Shown in pieces: positions 26,101 to 39,746 of a stretch of DNA of 64,000 nucleotides. The translations under genes and the position numbers were made by a program. How positions within the stretch are numbered: position 1 is the stretch's first letter; each line of letters starts with the position of its first letter. The notes below the pieces were generated by a model. The model was given only the letters and a program-made list of their open reading frames with translations, did no database searches and was not told the origin of the DNA. Origin of the DNA: Sapria himalayana (Eukaryota > Streptophyta > Magnoliopsida > Malpighiales > Rafflesiaceae); the NCBI GenBank assembly GCA_029783825.1, contig JAREIK010004354.1, positions 1-64,000 of the forward strand, in the 5' to 3' direction.

Positions 26101-26827
26101 ATCGAGCATGCCCATATATTATACAACTGTTAAGGTCAATGTCATCACCCTTGTATATCATATAGTTGTTCACACAGCAATGAATGACCAGTACGGGTAA
26201 TCCCAAGCCTCTAACTAACTTCTTCATGTTGTAGAAATCCAATGGCATCGGATTATATTTTGTCAATAATTCTTGAATGAATTTAAACATATCATCAAAC
26301 TATGCATGTGAATACCTGTGGATGCATTTTATTTCTAACATCCTCACAGCTCCAGAAAGTTAAGTAATCTTAGAATTTTCCTCATATAGAGGTTTGTCTC
26401 CAGCTCAAAACATATCATAGAAATTTTTTTCCTCAGTATTGGGTTCCTCATTTGGGTTGAATTCATGACCCACAACATCAAAAACCATTTTATGGTATGT
26501 AGTGTGATTAATAATATCTAAGACCATCTAATCAAATTCACTTACTGACACCAATACTGAATTGAAATACCTCTGGTGGACTTGCATCTCACCATGGTAT
26601 ATCCCAACATAGTAATCTGCAACAAAACCATTTCTATACAAATGCATCTTCATAATCTCAAAATTCAAAAACTTATTATTCTAACATTTAACTAAAGTGA
26701 ATGGACACCTTATATCTATACCACCATTCACATACTCACGATGTCTCAGAGCAAACTCAAAAAATTCATCTACTTTATCCCCCCATTCATTAGAGAACAT
26801 TCTATTCTTAATTCGACCCTTGTACAT
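23120..26827 (-). pseudogene. CACTA transposase TNP2 (with transposase-associated, DUF4218 and DUF4216 regions), decayed
   Basis: TNP2 cuts and joins CACTA ends. Reading right to left: the transposase-associated zinc-binding region (MYKGRIKNRMF at 26827, IRCPFTLVKC, HLYRNGFVADYYV); the tnp2 core (LVRGLGLPVLVIHCCVNN, HARYKQ, RLQRLYASSTIANEMRWHS, 26290-25859; IDVFLQPLISELKSICGVRV, 25740-25560; LLRHNHDVMHIEKNVFDNIF, 25200-25110; GMKSHDCHVYMQRLLLIALR, 24890-24810; KIFPPSFFDSMEYLSVYF, about 24690-24620); DUF4218 (YLRKIKQRIMNKTKVEGFI, 24475 on); DUF4216 (YNGYYVNGFKFHT to LFKCEWF, 23794-23600, then CKIKAKA near 23400); and an acidic tail (SGDVDVDENLINCVEEMSDE, 23270-23200). In-frame stops, for example after LVKC, and a damaged splice donor near 24566 show it is inactive. 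Confidence 0.92.
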
Positions 26828-26859
26828 CCATTCACAATCATCTTCAATAACTAGTTTAA

Positions 26860-29730
26860 AAAAATCATTTTAATTAACAAAAGCAATTGTCTTTAATTAT
26901 AGTTATATATAATTATATAGAGATTTATTTAGATATAAAAATATTTATATATAGTTATACACATATAGTTTAACATAATGTTGTATGTTATTATACATGT
27001 AATTATAAATATAGTTACATGTGGTTATACATATAGTTAAACATATATTTATACGTGTAGGTTTATATATTTGTTCATTTAATTTTATATATTTGTAGAT
27101 ATAGTAATGTATAGGTATACATTACTATAATACTTTTTTATATATTATTATTTACAAATATATGTTAAAAATAATCTATATATTTAATATTTAAATCTAA
27201 TTAGGCATAAAACTTTTAAAGATATACACAAGTAAAATAAAATTATCTATAGTTATATAAAATTTTACATATAATATATATAGTTATAAATAGTTATATA
27301 TAATTAAACATATAGTTATATATAGATATATTCATACAAGTAGCTATAAGTAGTTATACATAAATATAAACAACATTATAAAAAAATATTTTGCATTAAT
27401 TATATTAATACGTAAATGTATATATAGTTACAAATATAGTTATTTATAATTATATAGATATTTATTTAGTTATACAAATATTTATATATAGTTATACACA
27501 TATAGTTTAAAATAATGTTGTATGTTGTTATGCATGTAATTTGAAATATAGTTACATATGGTTATACATATAGTTATCCATATAGTTAAACATTTATTTA
27601 TACATGTAGGTTTATATATTTGTTAATTTAATTTTATATATTTATACATATAGGTATGTATAGGTATAGATATAATAAAATACTTTTTTATATACTACTA
27701 AATACAAATATAGTTTAAATATAAATTGTAAATTTAATATTTAAATATAATTATGCACAAAACTTTTAAAGTTATACACATTGTAAGATAAATTATTTAT
27801 AGTTATATATTATTTTACATATAATATATATAGTTATAAATAGTTATATATAATAAAATATATAGTTATATATAGATATATTCATACAAGTAGTTTTCAG
27901 TGGTTTTACATAAATATAAACAAAGTTATAAAAAATTATTTTGCTTTAATTATATTAATACATAAATGTCTATATAGTTACAAATATAGTTATATATAAT
28001 TATATAGACATTTATTTAGTTATAGAAATATTTATATGTAGTTATATTTATAAAAGTCGTGATAAGTAGTTATACATAAATATATACAACATTATAAACA
28101 AATATTTTAATTTAATTATATGAATACATATTGGAATATATAGTTACAAATATAGTTATATTTAATTATATACAGTGTTGCAATTTATACAAATATTTAT
28201 ATATAGTTATACACATATAGTTATAAATATGTATATAGTTAAAGGTATAATTATATTTAACATTTATATAGGTATCCATTTAGTAAAATATAATTATATA
28301 TAGTTATATATTAGTATATATATATTATATATTTTTAGAAATATAGTTATATAAAATTATACATATAGTTATACATTATTATATAGATACAAATTAGTTA
28401 TATAAAATTAAAAATATAGTTATAAAAGTAGTTAACTTTATTATAAATATAGTTATACATAATTTTACATAAAATGGCATATGATTATATAATTAAACGC
28501 TCGTATCTATATAATATTTGTGAATAAAATATTTTTATAAATGTTCCTTAAATATTATTATATTTATATGTAAAACTTTTATAAATAATATATAGTATAT
28601 ATATCACATTTATATAAACATTACAAATATTCTATATTTATATAAAAAATAATATGTAATATAAATATTTATAAAATTGTATAATCATTTAATATTACAT
28701 AATTGTTATATAAGAAAATATATAAATTGGTAGTTTAATGCAAATTTTGTATAGATATTTATAAATATTTTATAAATATGTATAAATATTTATGTATAAA
28801 TTATATGTTTATATAAACATATCAATGTGTATTTATAATATAATATGTATATATATATATATATATTAACATTAATATCATTCGATTATACATGATATTT
28901 ATTTATACATATGTATAAATATTTGTATAAATATGTATAAATATGTATAAATATGTATAAATATGTATAAATATTATATATATTAATATCATTCTATATT
29001 TATTTATACATATGTATACATATTTGTATAAATATGTATAAATATTATATATATTAATATCATTCTATATTTATTTATACATATGTATAAATATTTGTTA
29101 TATAAGAAAATATACAATTATACATAATATCATTCGATTATATAAATGCATAAAATTTTATATATACTGTTATAGACATTAATTAAGATTAACATTAAAT
29201 AAAAGTTTGATTTAACATAAATTATAATATTTATTAAAGTATAGACATTTATACATAATGTCATATGATTATATAAATATAAACCATTAATATAAAGATT
29301 ATTTGGATGCAAACATCATGTAATTGAAATCAAAATCACTAAACCCCTAAAAATATTAATAGTATATGAACAAATTTTAAAAAATGAAAAATTATAGTTT
29401 AATTAATTGTGTAGAGTCAAATTCATGTTAGGTTAAATGAAATCGAAGCAAAAATTAAGAAATTAGGAGGAGAAAAAAAACCTAATACCCGAATATACTG
29501 AAAAATGAAACTCTGAATGTCTATGTATAATTCATATAGACGCAGATGTGCATAAGCAATTTGAAGGAGAAGAACAAAGAAAAACTCACCTAGATTTAGA
29601 AGAAATATAAAATTTTTATGATTTCGTGTTTGCAATAAGCTCTGATTCGAAAAAATGATATAGTTTCGATAATTCTAGGTTATAATGACTTAGCAAATAA
29701 TTTTCAAATCAAAAAATTAAAACATTGAAT
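26860..29730. other. AT-rich upstream region of the TNP2 gene
   Basis: About 2.9 kb lies between the TNP2 start and the right subterminal repeats. From about 26890 to 29110 it is low-complexity sequence rich in TATAGTTATATAT, ACATATAGTTA and AATATGTATAAAT variants, with two long similar stretches (about 26900-27400 and 27420-27950). A less repetitive part (29300-29700), probably a leader or promoter, has no recognised gene. The frame on - at 29423-29635 has no recognisable product. Confidence 0.7.
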
Positions 29731-29734
29731 TACA

Positions 29735-30555
29735 AAAATTATGGTCGGTAAAAGGTTGGTGAGAACAAATTTATATGTATTTGAAAGTCAAATATACCGA
29801 CCAATTTTAATGGTAATATGTTTTTCATTGTTAAATGGTAGGTAATTAGTAGATAATTTCTATTTGCTAGTTGTATCCTAATTTACTGACAGATTTCCAA
29901 CCAAAAACATTCTCGTCGGGAGTTATAGTTGGTATTCGGTCATGAAATGGTCAAAATTATCGACCTAAATATTTGGTCGGTAGTTTGGTCGGTAATTATG
30001 TTGTTATAAATATATTGGATAACCACTTTACCGACAATTTTTAATGGTTATATATTATTGGTCATTAAATAGTTGGTTATCTTTTGGAAACTTTTTTTGC
30101 TAATTCCCTCCTAATTTACATACCATATTTCCGACAAAATATTTTTTGTTAGTAATATATGGTTGGTAGTTGGTCAGAAATTTGGTCGGAAGTATTTTTT
30201 TCCGATGTGCCTCTTTGGATCTCTAAATTGATTAGTAATTACCGACCTATAAATCCAGTCGGTAAATGGTCGGTATGTTCGAAGACATAAATAATTTGAA
30301 AAAACACTATACCGATGAATTATAATGATAAGTTGTTAAATGGTAGGTATATATTCGATAACAACTCTAAAGAACAATTTCTGACCAAAAATAATTGGTC
30401 GGTAATTATGATCGGTATTTTGTCGTAAATTTGGTCTGTAAAATTTTTTTTTCGAACCCTTTTTTGGTTGCAATCTGGTCGTGGTTTGGATAGCAATTAC
30501 CGACCAAATTTTTTGGTTAGTATTTCAGTCAATATTATCATAATTTTTAGTAGTC
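29735..30555. repeat. Subterminal GGTCGGTAA repeats, TNP2-side end
   Basis: Variants of GGTCGGTAAT, TTACCGACCA and TGGTCGGTA occur about every 20-40 bp in both orientations and mirror those at 20330-20980. The element terminates in TAATTTTTAGTAGT. Confidence 0.88.
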
Positions 30556-31478
30556 ATATCAATCTATCTATCTATTTGTCTATATGTTTGTTGTCTATCT
30601 ATCTATCTATCTATCTCTTTCTATATCTCTATCAATCAATCAATCAATCTTTATTTTTTTATGTCTCTCTAACTATCTCTCTCTTTTATCTTTTAGTATA
30701 TAAGTATATTAGTCTTTGGGTCTAACTATCTATTTATCTATATACCTATCTATCTATCTATGTGTCTATCTGTGTATCTGTGTACCTATCTAACTATCTA
30801 ACTATCTATCTGTTAATTTGTCTATTTGTCTGTGTATTTATTTTCTATCTATCTATCTACCCATCGATCTAAATATTTATTAATATGTCTATCTATCAAT
30901 ATGTCTATCTATATATCCGTCTATCTAACTATCTATCTATATAATTGTGTTTCTATGTATCTATCTATTTGTCTATCTATGTATTTGTGTATCTATCTAT
31001 CTATCTATTTGTATATCTACCAATCTATTTATCTATATATCTATCAATTTGTTAATCTATATATCTGTCTATCTATTTATCTGTGTATTTAAAGATTTTT
31101 CTCTTTGTCTATCTATCTATTTATCTTTGTGTGTATCTATCTACCTGTCTTTCTATCTATCTATTTATCTATATACCTTTCTATCTATTTGTATATTTAT
31201 TAAATTGTCAATCTATCTATTAGTCATTCTATCTATTTGTTTATCTATATATCTATTTACTTGTCTATCAATTTATCTATCTATCTATCGATTTGTATAT
31301 CTATCATTATGTCAATCAATCAATCTATTTATTTAAATATCTTCTTATATATCTATGTATCAATATATCTATTTGTCTATTTATCTATTTGTCAATCTAT
31401 CTATCTGTATATTTAATTATTTATTTATCTTTCTATATGTCTCTTTGCTTATCTATTTAACTATCTATCTATATGTAT

Positions 31479-31524
<46 letters not shown>

Positions 31525-32300
31525 GTTTGTCTATCTATCTTTCTGTCTATATCTCTATATGTCTATTTGTCTATCTGTCTATCTTTGTAAACATCTATTT
31601 GTCTATCTATCTATCTTTCTATCTATCTATCTCTATATCAATCTCTGTATCTATTTATCTTTCAATCTATTAATCTATTTATCTTTTTATCTTGTGCTCT
31701 ATTTATCTTTCTATTTATATGTCTCTCTATCTATCTGTCGATCTATCTATATGTCTATCTATCTATTTTTTTATTTTTTTAATCTATCTATTTGACTATC
31801 TGTATATATATCTATTTATCTACCATTTTATCTATCCATCTATTTATCTATCTATATATCTATATGTTTTCTAAGTGTCTATTTATCTATCTATATTTTT
31901 TTTCTATTTGTGTTTTTGTCTTTTTCCTATCAGTCTATTTGTATATTTGCCTATCAATCTATTAGTCAATCTATCTATCAATCTATCTATCTATATATCA
32001 ATCTAATAATCTATCAGCCTATCTATCTTTCTACCTATCTATCAATCTATCTGTCTCTCTATCTATCTTACTATCTATATATCTATCTATCAATCTGTGT
32101 ATTTGTCTATCATTATATATTTCTACTTGTCTATCTATCTATATCTTTTTCTATATGTATATCCATTTATTTGGCTTTCTGTCTATCTATCTATCTATCT
32201 CTATATGTCTATCTATCTATCGATCTATCTATCTATCTATCTATCTTTTATCTATCTATCTATCTATCTATCTTTTTATCTATCTATCTATTTGTATTTT

Positions 32301-32343
<43 letters not shown>

Positions 32344-32757
32344 ATCTACCGAGTTTTATATTTATCTATCTATTTGACTATCTATTTGTATATCTATCTA
32401 TTTGTCTATATGGCTATCTTGCTATCTATCTTTTTTTGATATGTCTATCTCTTTATCTTTCTAAGTGTCTATCAATCTATTTGTCTATCTACCTATTTAA
32501 ATATATGTCTATATATTTATTTATTTATTTTCTATATATATATCTTTCTAATTGTCTTTCTATCAATCTACTATCTATCTATCTTTCTATCTATTTATTA
32601 GTCGGTGTATCTATCTATCTATTTATTTGTCTGCATGATAATAAGTCTATCTATCTATATTTATAACTATCTAACTATCTATCTTTCTATCAATCTAATT
32701 ATCTATCTAACTATCTAACTATCACTCAATCTATTAGTCAATTAATAAATCTATCTA

Positions 32758-32810
<53 letters not shown>

Positions 32811-35787
32811 ATATATGTAGATATTTATCTATCTATCTGTCTTTTTGTTTATTGTCTATATGTCTATTTGTATATTTGTCTATCTATCTTTCTATCTATT
32901 TATCTATCTATTTATCTCTGTGTAACTATCTAACTATCTATCTGTCTATGTAACTATCTATCTAATTGACTAAATAACTCTATGTCTATTTGTTATTCTT
33001 TCTATCTGACTATATGACTGTCTTCCTATCTATCTATCTAACTGGCTAACTAAATATATGTTTAAATATCTATCTATATATTTTTCTAACTATCTAACTA
33101 TCTATCTATTTATATGTTTATCTATCTCTCTAACTATATAATAAACTTTCTTTCTATCAGTCTATCTATCTCTATATCTAACTATCTATATATGTGTATA
33201 TCTCTCTATATGGCTATCTTCTTATCTCTCTATCTACTTATCTATATATTTATCTATTAATCTATCATATTATTTGTCTATGTATATATTTATCTATTTC
33301 ACAATTTGTCTAACTATTTATTTTTATATCTGTCTATTTATCTATCTATCTATTTATCTATCTATATATCTGTATGTGTGTGTGTATATATATATATATA
33401 GCTATCTAATTATCTATCTATCTATATATCGATCTATCTATTTATATGTCAATAAATAAATCTCTAAGTCTATCTGACTATCTTTCAATCTTTCAATCTT
33501 TCTATCTTTATATTTGTTTATCTATATATGTCTATCTCTTGATTTTCCTATCGATCTATCTACCTATGTGTCTAATTGTATATCTATCTGTTTGTCTTGC
33601 TTTGTATCACTCTTTCTGTCTATGTCTATGTGTCTGTCTCTATGTGATTGCATCTATGTGTCTATGTGTCTATGTTCCTAATTGTCAATGTGCATAGGTT
33701 TCTACCTCTCTCTCTATCTATCAATCTATCTATATATCGATATAACTATCTATTAATATATCTATATGTCTATCTATCTATCTATCTATTTGACTATTTG
33801 TCTATTGTTTATATGTCTATATGTATATGTTTCTATGTATCTTTCTACTACTTGTTTATCTGTCTATCTATTTATTTGTCTATCTATCTATATATCAATC
33901 TATCTATTTATCTATCTACTTATCTATCTGTATGTATAGCTTTATTTTTGTCTATCTGTATCTCTATCTATCTCTCTATCTATCTTTTACTATATAAGTC
34001 TATTATTCTATCATTCTATCTATCTATCTATCGATCAATTTATTTGTCTACCTAACTTTCTATCTATCTATATACCTATCTATCCATCTATCAATTAGTC
34101 TATCTATCTATTAATTTATTTGTATATCAATCAATCTATCAATTTGACTATCTATCTATTTGTTTATCTATTTATCTATCTATATGTCTATTTGCATATT
34201 TATCTATCTATCTATCTGTATGTCTATATGTCTATCTACTTATATGTCTATATGTTTATTTGCCTATCTAACTATTTGTTTATCATTCTATCTGACTATT
34301 TGTCTATCTTTATAAATGTCTATCATCTATCTTTCTATATGTCTATTTGTCTACCTATCTTTCTATATCTGTGTTTTTATCTATTTTTCTAACTATCTAA
34401 CTAATTATGTATCTATTTATCTATCTATCTATCAAACTATTGATCTATCTAATTTCTATCAGCCTAATCATCATATATCTATCTTTCTTTCTATCTATAT
34501 ATGTGCTTATGTGTCTATCCATCTATTTGTCAATTTGCTTATCTCTATATATATATCTTTCTATCTATATATCTTTTTATTTATCTATCTATCTGTCAAC
34601 CTATCTATCTATCTATCTGACTATATGGCTATGTCTTTATCTCTTTATCTACCTTTGAATTTATCAGTCTATAAGTCTATGTATCTATCTATCTCTCTAT
34701 CTAATTGTCTATATGTCTATCTGTCTATCTGTCTATCTATCAATCTTTAAATCATTCTATTATTAATCTGTCATTTATTTATCTGTCTATCTATATATTT
34801 TTCTATATGCCTTTATCTTATCTATCTATCCAGCTATCTATCTATATGTCTATCTATATAATTATCTATTTGTCTATATGTCTATATGTCTATATGTCTA
34901 TATATCAATCTATGTTACTGTCTATCTATCTATCTATATATTTGTATATGTTTCTATATTTCTATGTCTATCTATCTATCTATTTATCAATTTTTCTATC
35001 AGTCTATCTATCTATATATCAATTTATATATCTATATGTCTATCGGTATATCTATCTAATTTTATAACTATCTAATTATCTATCTATATATTTACCTATT
35101 TGTCTATTTATATCTCTATGTGTCTATGTGTCTATCAAAATATTTGTCTATGTGTCTATCTTTCTTATGATTGTATATCTATCTATCTATATATCTATCT
35201 ACCTTTATATCTATCGGTCCCTCTATATGTCACTTTGTTTATCTTTCTATGTTTCTATGTGTTTATCTATCTATCTATCTATCTATCTGCCAGTCTATCT
35301 ATTAATCTCTCTATCTATCTATCTATCTATATATCTATCTCTATACCTATTTATCTATCTATCTATTTTATATCTATCTATCTATATCTATGTGTATATG
35401 TCTATCTGTCTATCTTTCCATCTATCTTTTTATCTATGATCTATCTTTCTATTTATCAGTTTGTCTATCTATATATATGTCTATCTATCTATCTCATTTT
35501 ATCTTTTTATTTATCTATCCGCATATCTATCATAGTATCTGTCTATCTATCTATCTTTATAAATATTTAGCTAACTATCAAATTATCTATCTAATTGTGT
35601 ACAAATCAATATATCTATAATTCTATCTATATATCTAATATTATTCTTATATGGCCATCTGTCTATATGTCTATCTATCTATATGTCTATATATCGATAT
35701 GTTTATCTATATATCTAACTTTCAGTTTATCTATATGTAAATTAATCTACCAATATATTTGTCTATATATCTATCTATATATCAATC
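30556..35787. repeat. Degenerate TATC/TGTC satellite, block 4
   Basis: The TATC-oriented satellite resumes after the CACTA element. It contains long pure (AT)n runs near 31482-31520, 32307-32340 and 33384-33402 and a (TG)n run at 32760-32798. Open frames on + are repeat artefacts (Tyr-Leu-Ser-Ile). Confidence 0.97.
32760..32798. repeat. (TG)n microsatellite inside the TATC satellite
   Basis: Nineteen uninterrupted TG units are followed by (TA)n. Similar TG or CA runs occur at about 38160-38178, 46846-46862, 54350-54378 and 54907-54924. Confidence 0.97.
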
Positions 35788-35951
35788 GAGTATTCAAGCT
35801 ACACTTTTGATGCCTAATTTCTCATCAAATAATAGAGATGAGGGACTGGACGACCGGAGTTAGCATGCTCATAAAAAGAAGATAGGCTGGTTAAAATAAA
35901 ATAATGTGCAATGGATGTTCTTCTTTCTATTTAATAATCTTTATATCTTCC
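35788..35951. other. Short non-satellite insert of unknown origin
   Basis: About 160 bp of complex sequence (including GATGAGGGACTGGACGACCG and GTTAGCATGCTC) interrupts the TATC array. No terminal inverted repeats, target duplication or coding potential was recognised. It may be the remnant of an excised or decayed element, or a piece of single-copy DNA. Confidence 0.7.
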
Positions 35952-36523
35952 CATCTATCGATATGCATATCAGTATATCTATTTATCTATATTTGACTAT
36001 CTATATAACTATCTATCTATTTATCTATATATATTTTAATCTATTTTTCTAACTATCTATCTATATTTTTTTATATATGTCTATATGTCTATCTGTCTAT
36101 CTTTATATCAACGATCTAGTTATATATCAATCTGTCTATCTATCTATCAATATATTAAATAGTCTGTCTATCTATATATCTATCTATTTGTCTATCTATG
36201 TATCTGCCTATCTACCTACTTGTCTATCTATCTATTTGTACATCTATCTATCTATATGTCTATTTTTTAACTGCATATCTCTCTAGCTATCTAACTTTCT
36301 CTTTATAAATATTTATCTATCTAACTATTTATATGTCTATGTGTCTATCTCGCAACTTGTTTCTCTGGCTATCAATATATCTATCTATATATTTGTATAT
36401 CGATTTATCTCTCTATTTATTGATATAGAAATCAATCAATCTATATATATATATATATAAATAACTAAATGTCTATCTTCTATCATTTAATCTCTCTATT
36501 TTTCTAACTGTATATTTGTCCAT

Positions 36524-36565
<42 letters not shown>

Positions 36566-37751
36566 TTCTATTTATCTATCATTCTTTCTATCTGTCTGTC
36601 TATTTATCTATCTATCACTCTATCTATTTATCTATCTTGTTGTCTTTATATATAGGGGTCTATCATTCTATTTGTCAATCTCTCTAGCTATCTATCTGTC
36701 TATTAGTCTATCAGTCAATCTATTTATCTATCTATCTGTCTATATAAATTTCTATTTATATATATCTATCTATTTGTCTCTCTATCTATCTATCGAAGTG
36801 TCAATCTATATATCTATCTTTCTATTTGTTTATTTTCTATCTACATATCTATCTATCTATCTATCTAACTATTTATATGTCTATGTATCTATCTGGCTAC
36901 CTATCTATATGGCTATCGATATATCTGTCAATCTATCTTTCAATTTTTATATCTATTTATCTCTCTATTTGTCAATCTATCAAATTTTCAATCTATATAT
37001 CTATTGATCTATCTATCTATATGTATATATTCTTTCACTCAGCCTCTCTATCTGTATATCTACCTAATTGTCCACCCATCTATCTATCTTTAGATAGATA
37101 CAACTAACTATCTATCTATGTGCCTATATATATATATCTATCTATCTAGCTATCTCTATATATAGTTGTCTATCATTCTATCTATCTATCTCTCTAGCTA
37201 TCTATCAGTCTATCAGTCAATCTTTTATCTTTCTATCTAACTATCTATATATTTTTTTATTTGTCTATCTGTCTATTTGTCTATCTGTCTATTTGTCTAT
37301 CTATCTATCTATCTGTCTAGCATTCGATCTGTTTATCTATCTATCTATCTTTATATATATCTATCTATTTGTCTATCTATCTATATATCTATCTTTTTAT
37401 TTGTTTATTTATTTAAATGCCTATATGCCTACCTATCAATCTATGTAACTATATAAATGTCTATCTTTTTATCTTACTATCGATCTAACTATATATCTGT
37501 CAAACTATCTAACTAAAATTCTTTCTATCTAATAGTCATTCTGTCTATCTATCTATTTATGTATCTATCTATCTATTTTTCTATCTATCTTTCTATTTGT
37601 TTTACTTTCTATTTGTCTTCCTATTATTATATCTAGCTATCTATCTGTATATCTCTCTATCTACGTATCAATCTATCAATATATCTAGCTATCTAAGTAT
37701 CTATATTTCTATCTTTCTAACTTTTAGTTTATATATCAATATGTCTATTAT

Positions 37752-37782
<31 letters not shown>

Positions 37783-38159
37783 ATATGACTATCTACCTAT
37801 CTATCTATGTATCTATCTATCACTCAAACTATCTATTTTTCAATCTGCATATATGTTTATCTATCTATCTATCTATCTATCTAGGTGTCTATCAATCTAT
37901 ATGTGTATCTGGCTATCTATATATCTATGTATTTGTATATCTATCTATGCATATATCTATTTTATTCTCTATTTATAAATTTATTTATCTATAAATATTT
38001 ATATCTATCTATATATCTATCTATATATCTATCTATATGTCTATCAATCTATTTATCTAATATCTATGTGAGTATTTTTTAATTATTTTATCTTTCTATA
38101 TCTCTATCCATCTATTTGTCCATCTCTCAATGTGCCTATCTATTATCTATCTATCTATT

Positions 38160-38198
<39 letters not shown>

Positions 38199-38403
38199 CT
38201 ATATCTGCCTATGTGTCTAAATATCTATCTGTCTGTATATCAATATCACTTTTTGTTTTTCTATCTATTTTTCTATTAGTCTATCTCTATCATTGAATAT
38301 TTATAAATCTATCAATCTATCTATCTCTTTATATGGCTATCTAACTATTTATCGATCTTTCTATCTTTATATGAATTTATTTATTTCTCTCTCTATCAAT
38401 CTT

Positions 38404-38442
<39 letters not shown>

Positions 38443-38944
38443 ATCAATCTATCTATTTGTTCTTCTATCTATATATTTATGTGCCTATTTATCTTTTTGT
38501 CTATCTATCTATCAATTTTTCAATATATCTATCTATGTGTATATCTATGTATCTATCTATTTATTTTTATATATATCTATTTATCTATATATCTATCAAT
38601 CAATCATTCTATTTGTCTATTAGTCTATATATCTATCTATCTATCTATATATTTTTTTCAGTCTATTTGCCTATCTAGCTATCTTACTATCTATCGATCT
38701 ACATATCTTTTTGTTTATTTTTCTATCTATCTATATATCTATCTATCTGACTATCTGTCTATCTATTTTATTACTATGAGTCTATTGGTCAGTTTTTATA
38801 TTTATTTATCTATTTTTTTACTAGGTATTTATCTATATAAATATCTATCTCTCTATCCATCTTTTTAGTGGCCTACTACCTATTTTTCTAATTGTTTATT
38901 TGTTTATCTGTCTATATGTTTATCTATGTTTCTATTTGTCTACA
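35952..38944. repeat. Degenerate TATC/TGTC satellite, block 5
   Basis: The block contains the usual TATC, TGTC and TATT mixture with AT runs near 36527-36562 and 38410-38440. It ends at the hAT element; its last eight bases, TGTCTACA, are nearly repeated (TGTCTACC) after that element. Confidence 0.97.
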
Positions 38945-38957
38945 TAGAGGTGTCAAC

Positions 38958-39255
38958 AGGGCCGGGCCTACCCGGCCCGGCATGGGGCATGACACGGTTA
39001 GGTTATGCCTGGCCCAGCCCGACACGATAAAAACCCATGCCTGGGTCCGTGCCGTGCCCAGGTTAGGCACGAGCCGTGCCGTGCCTGGCCTGAGCCGTGT
39101 CGTGGCTGGCCCGGCACGGCTCGGCCCGTGGCACGGCACGCCGGCACGGGTTCTTCCCGTGCTGGTTTCACGCGGCCACCTGTGGGCGTGACCCGGCCCC
39201 TCCCGAAAAAAAGACAGCGAGTCGTGTCTGATTGGACCCGACCCGCGGTCCCGAC
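38958..39255. repeat. GC-rich 5' subterminal repeats of the hAT element
   Basis: Repeated GGCCCGGC, GCCGTGCC, GGCACGG and CGTGCC motifs occur in both orientations over about 300 bp. Matching motifs lie at the other end (about 42290-42470). In hAT elements such subterminal motifs bind the transposase; the role here is inferred. Open frames rich in Pro, Gly, Arg and Ala across this stretch are products of the repeat. Confidence 0.88.
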
Positions 39256-39306
39256 TCCCGACCCAATCCCAACGGGAAAAAAAATTATTCAAATAGTTTT
39301 AATTTC

Positions 39307-39372
39307 AGCCGTTGGATTCGCCACCAACGGCTAGGGGGCAGAATCCAATGGTACTCGTGATTCTGCCCCCTA
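39307..39372. repeat. Two adjoining perfect hairpins in the hAT 5' region
   Basis: The first has 9-bp arms, AGCCGTTGG (39307-39315) and CCAACGGCT (39324-39332), around an 8-nt loop. The second has 14-bp arms, TAGGGGGCAGAATC (39332-39345) and GATTCTGCCCCCTA (39359-39372), around a 13-nt loop. The arms share the base at 39332. They lie between the GC-rich repeats and the transposase gene. Confidence 0.92.
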
Positions 39373-39746
39373 AATAATTATTAAAAATTCAATAAAATAT
39401 AAAAAAAATATATTTATTTATAAAAAATCAATATCTTTAATCTATAAATTCTATCCCCCTCCCTATAACATTTATATTTTTCAAAAACATATATCATCTC
39501 AAAACTTTCTCTTTCCCTCTCATAAACCGTGCATCTCTCTCTCGGACCTCGGGATTTTACTTTCGGCTTGGATTTTCGTGAAACTTGACTTGAGTTTTGA
39601 ACATTATTAGAGCTTGCTGCGGTGCACCGTGTACATGACCGACCTCACTGCTTTTACCGGGTAATTTATTTTATGCTTTTTTTACTTTCTCTCTCTATAA
39701 TTTCTCTCTCTAGAAAAAAATTAGGAAAAAATAAAAATCATAAAAA

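Larger units (their letters stand above)
20313..30555 (-). mobile_element. CACTA (En/Spm) transposon, about 10.2 kb, with decayed TNP2 and TNPA genes
   Basis: The left end is CACTACTAAAATT and the reverse complement of the right end is GACTACTAAAAATT, so the inverted termini match except for the outermost base and one inserted A. Both ends carry dense TTACCGACC/GGTCGGTAA subterminal repeats. The genes run right to left: TNP2 (26827-23120) then a TNPA/Transposase_24 gene (about 22850-21240), the usual order for plant CACTA elements when read from the 30.5-kb end. The flanking trinucleotides are TAT and ATA, so a clean 3-bp target duplication is not visible. Stops and frameshifts in both genes make it non-autonomous now. 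Confidence 0.9.

Noticed and set aside
29130..29635. Small open frames on - upstream of TNP2
   Set aside because: They are AT-rich, have no recognisable motifs and lie in the promoter or leader part of the CACTA element.
38892..39334. Overlapping open frames rich in Pro, Gly, Arg and Ala on both strands
   Set aside because: They lie in the GC-rich subterminal repeats of the hAT element and follow the repeat motif GGCACGG; no protein family is visible.
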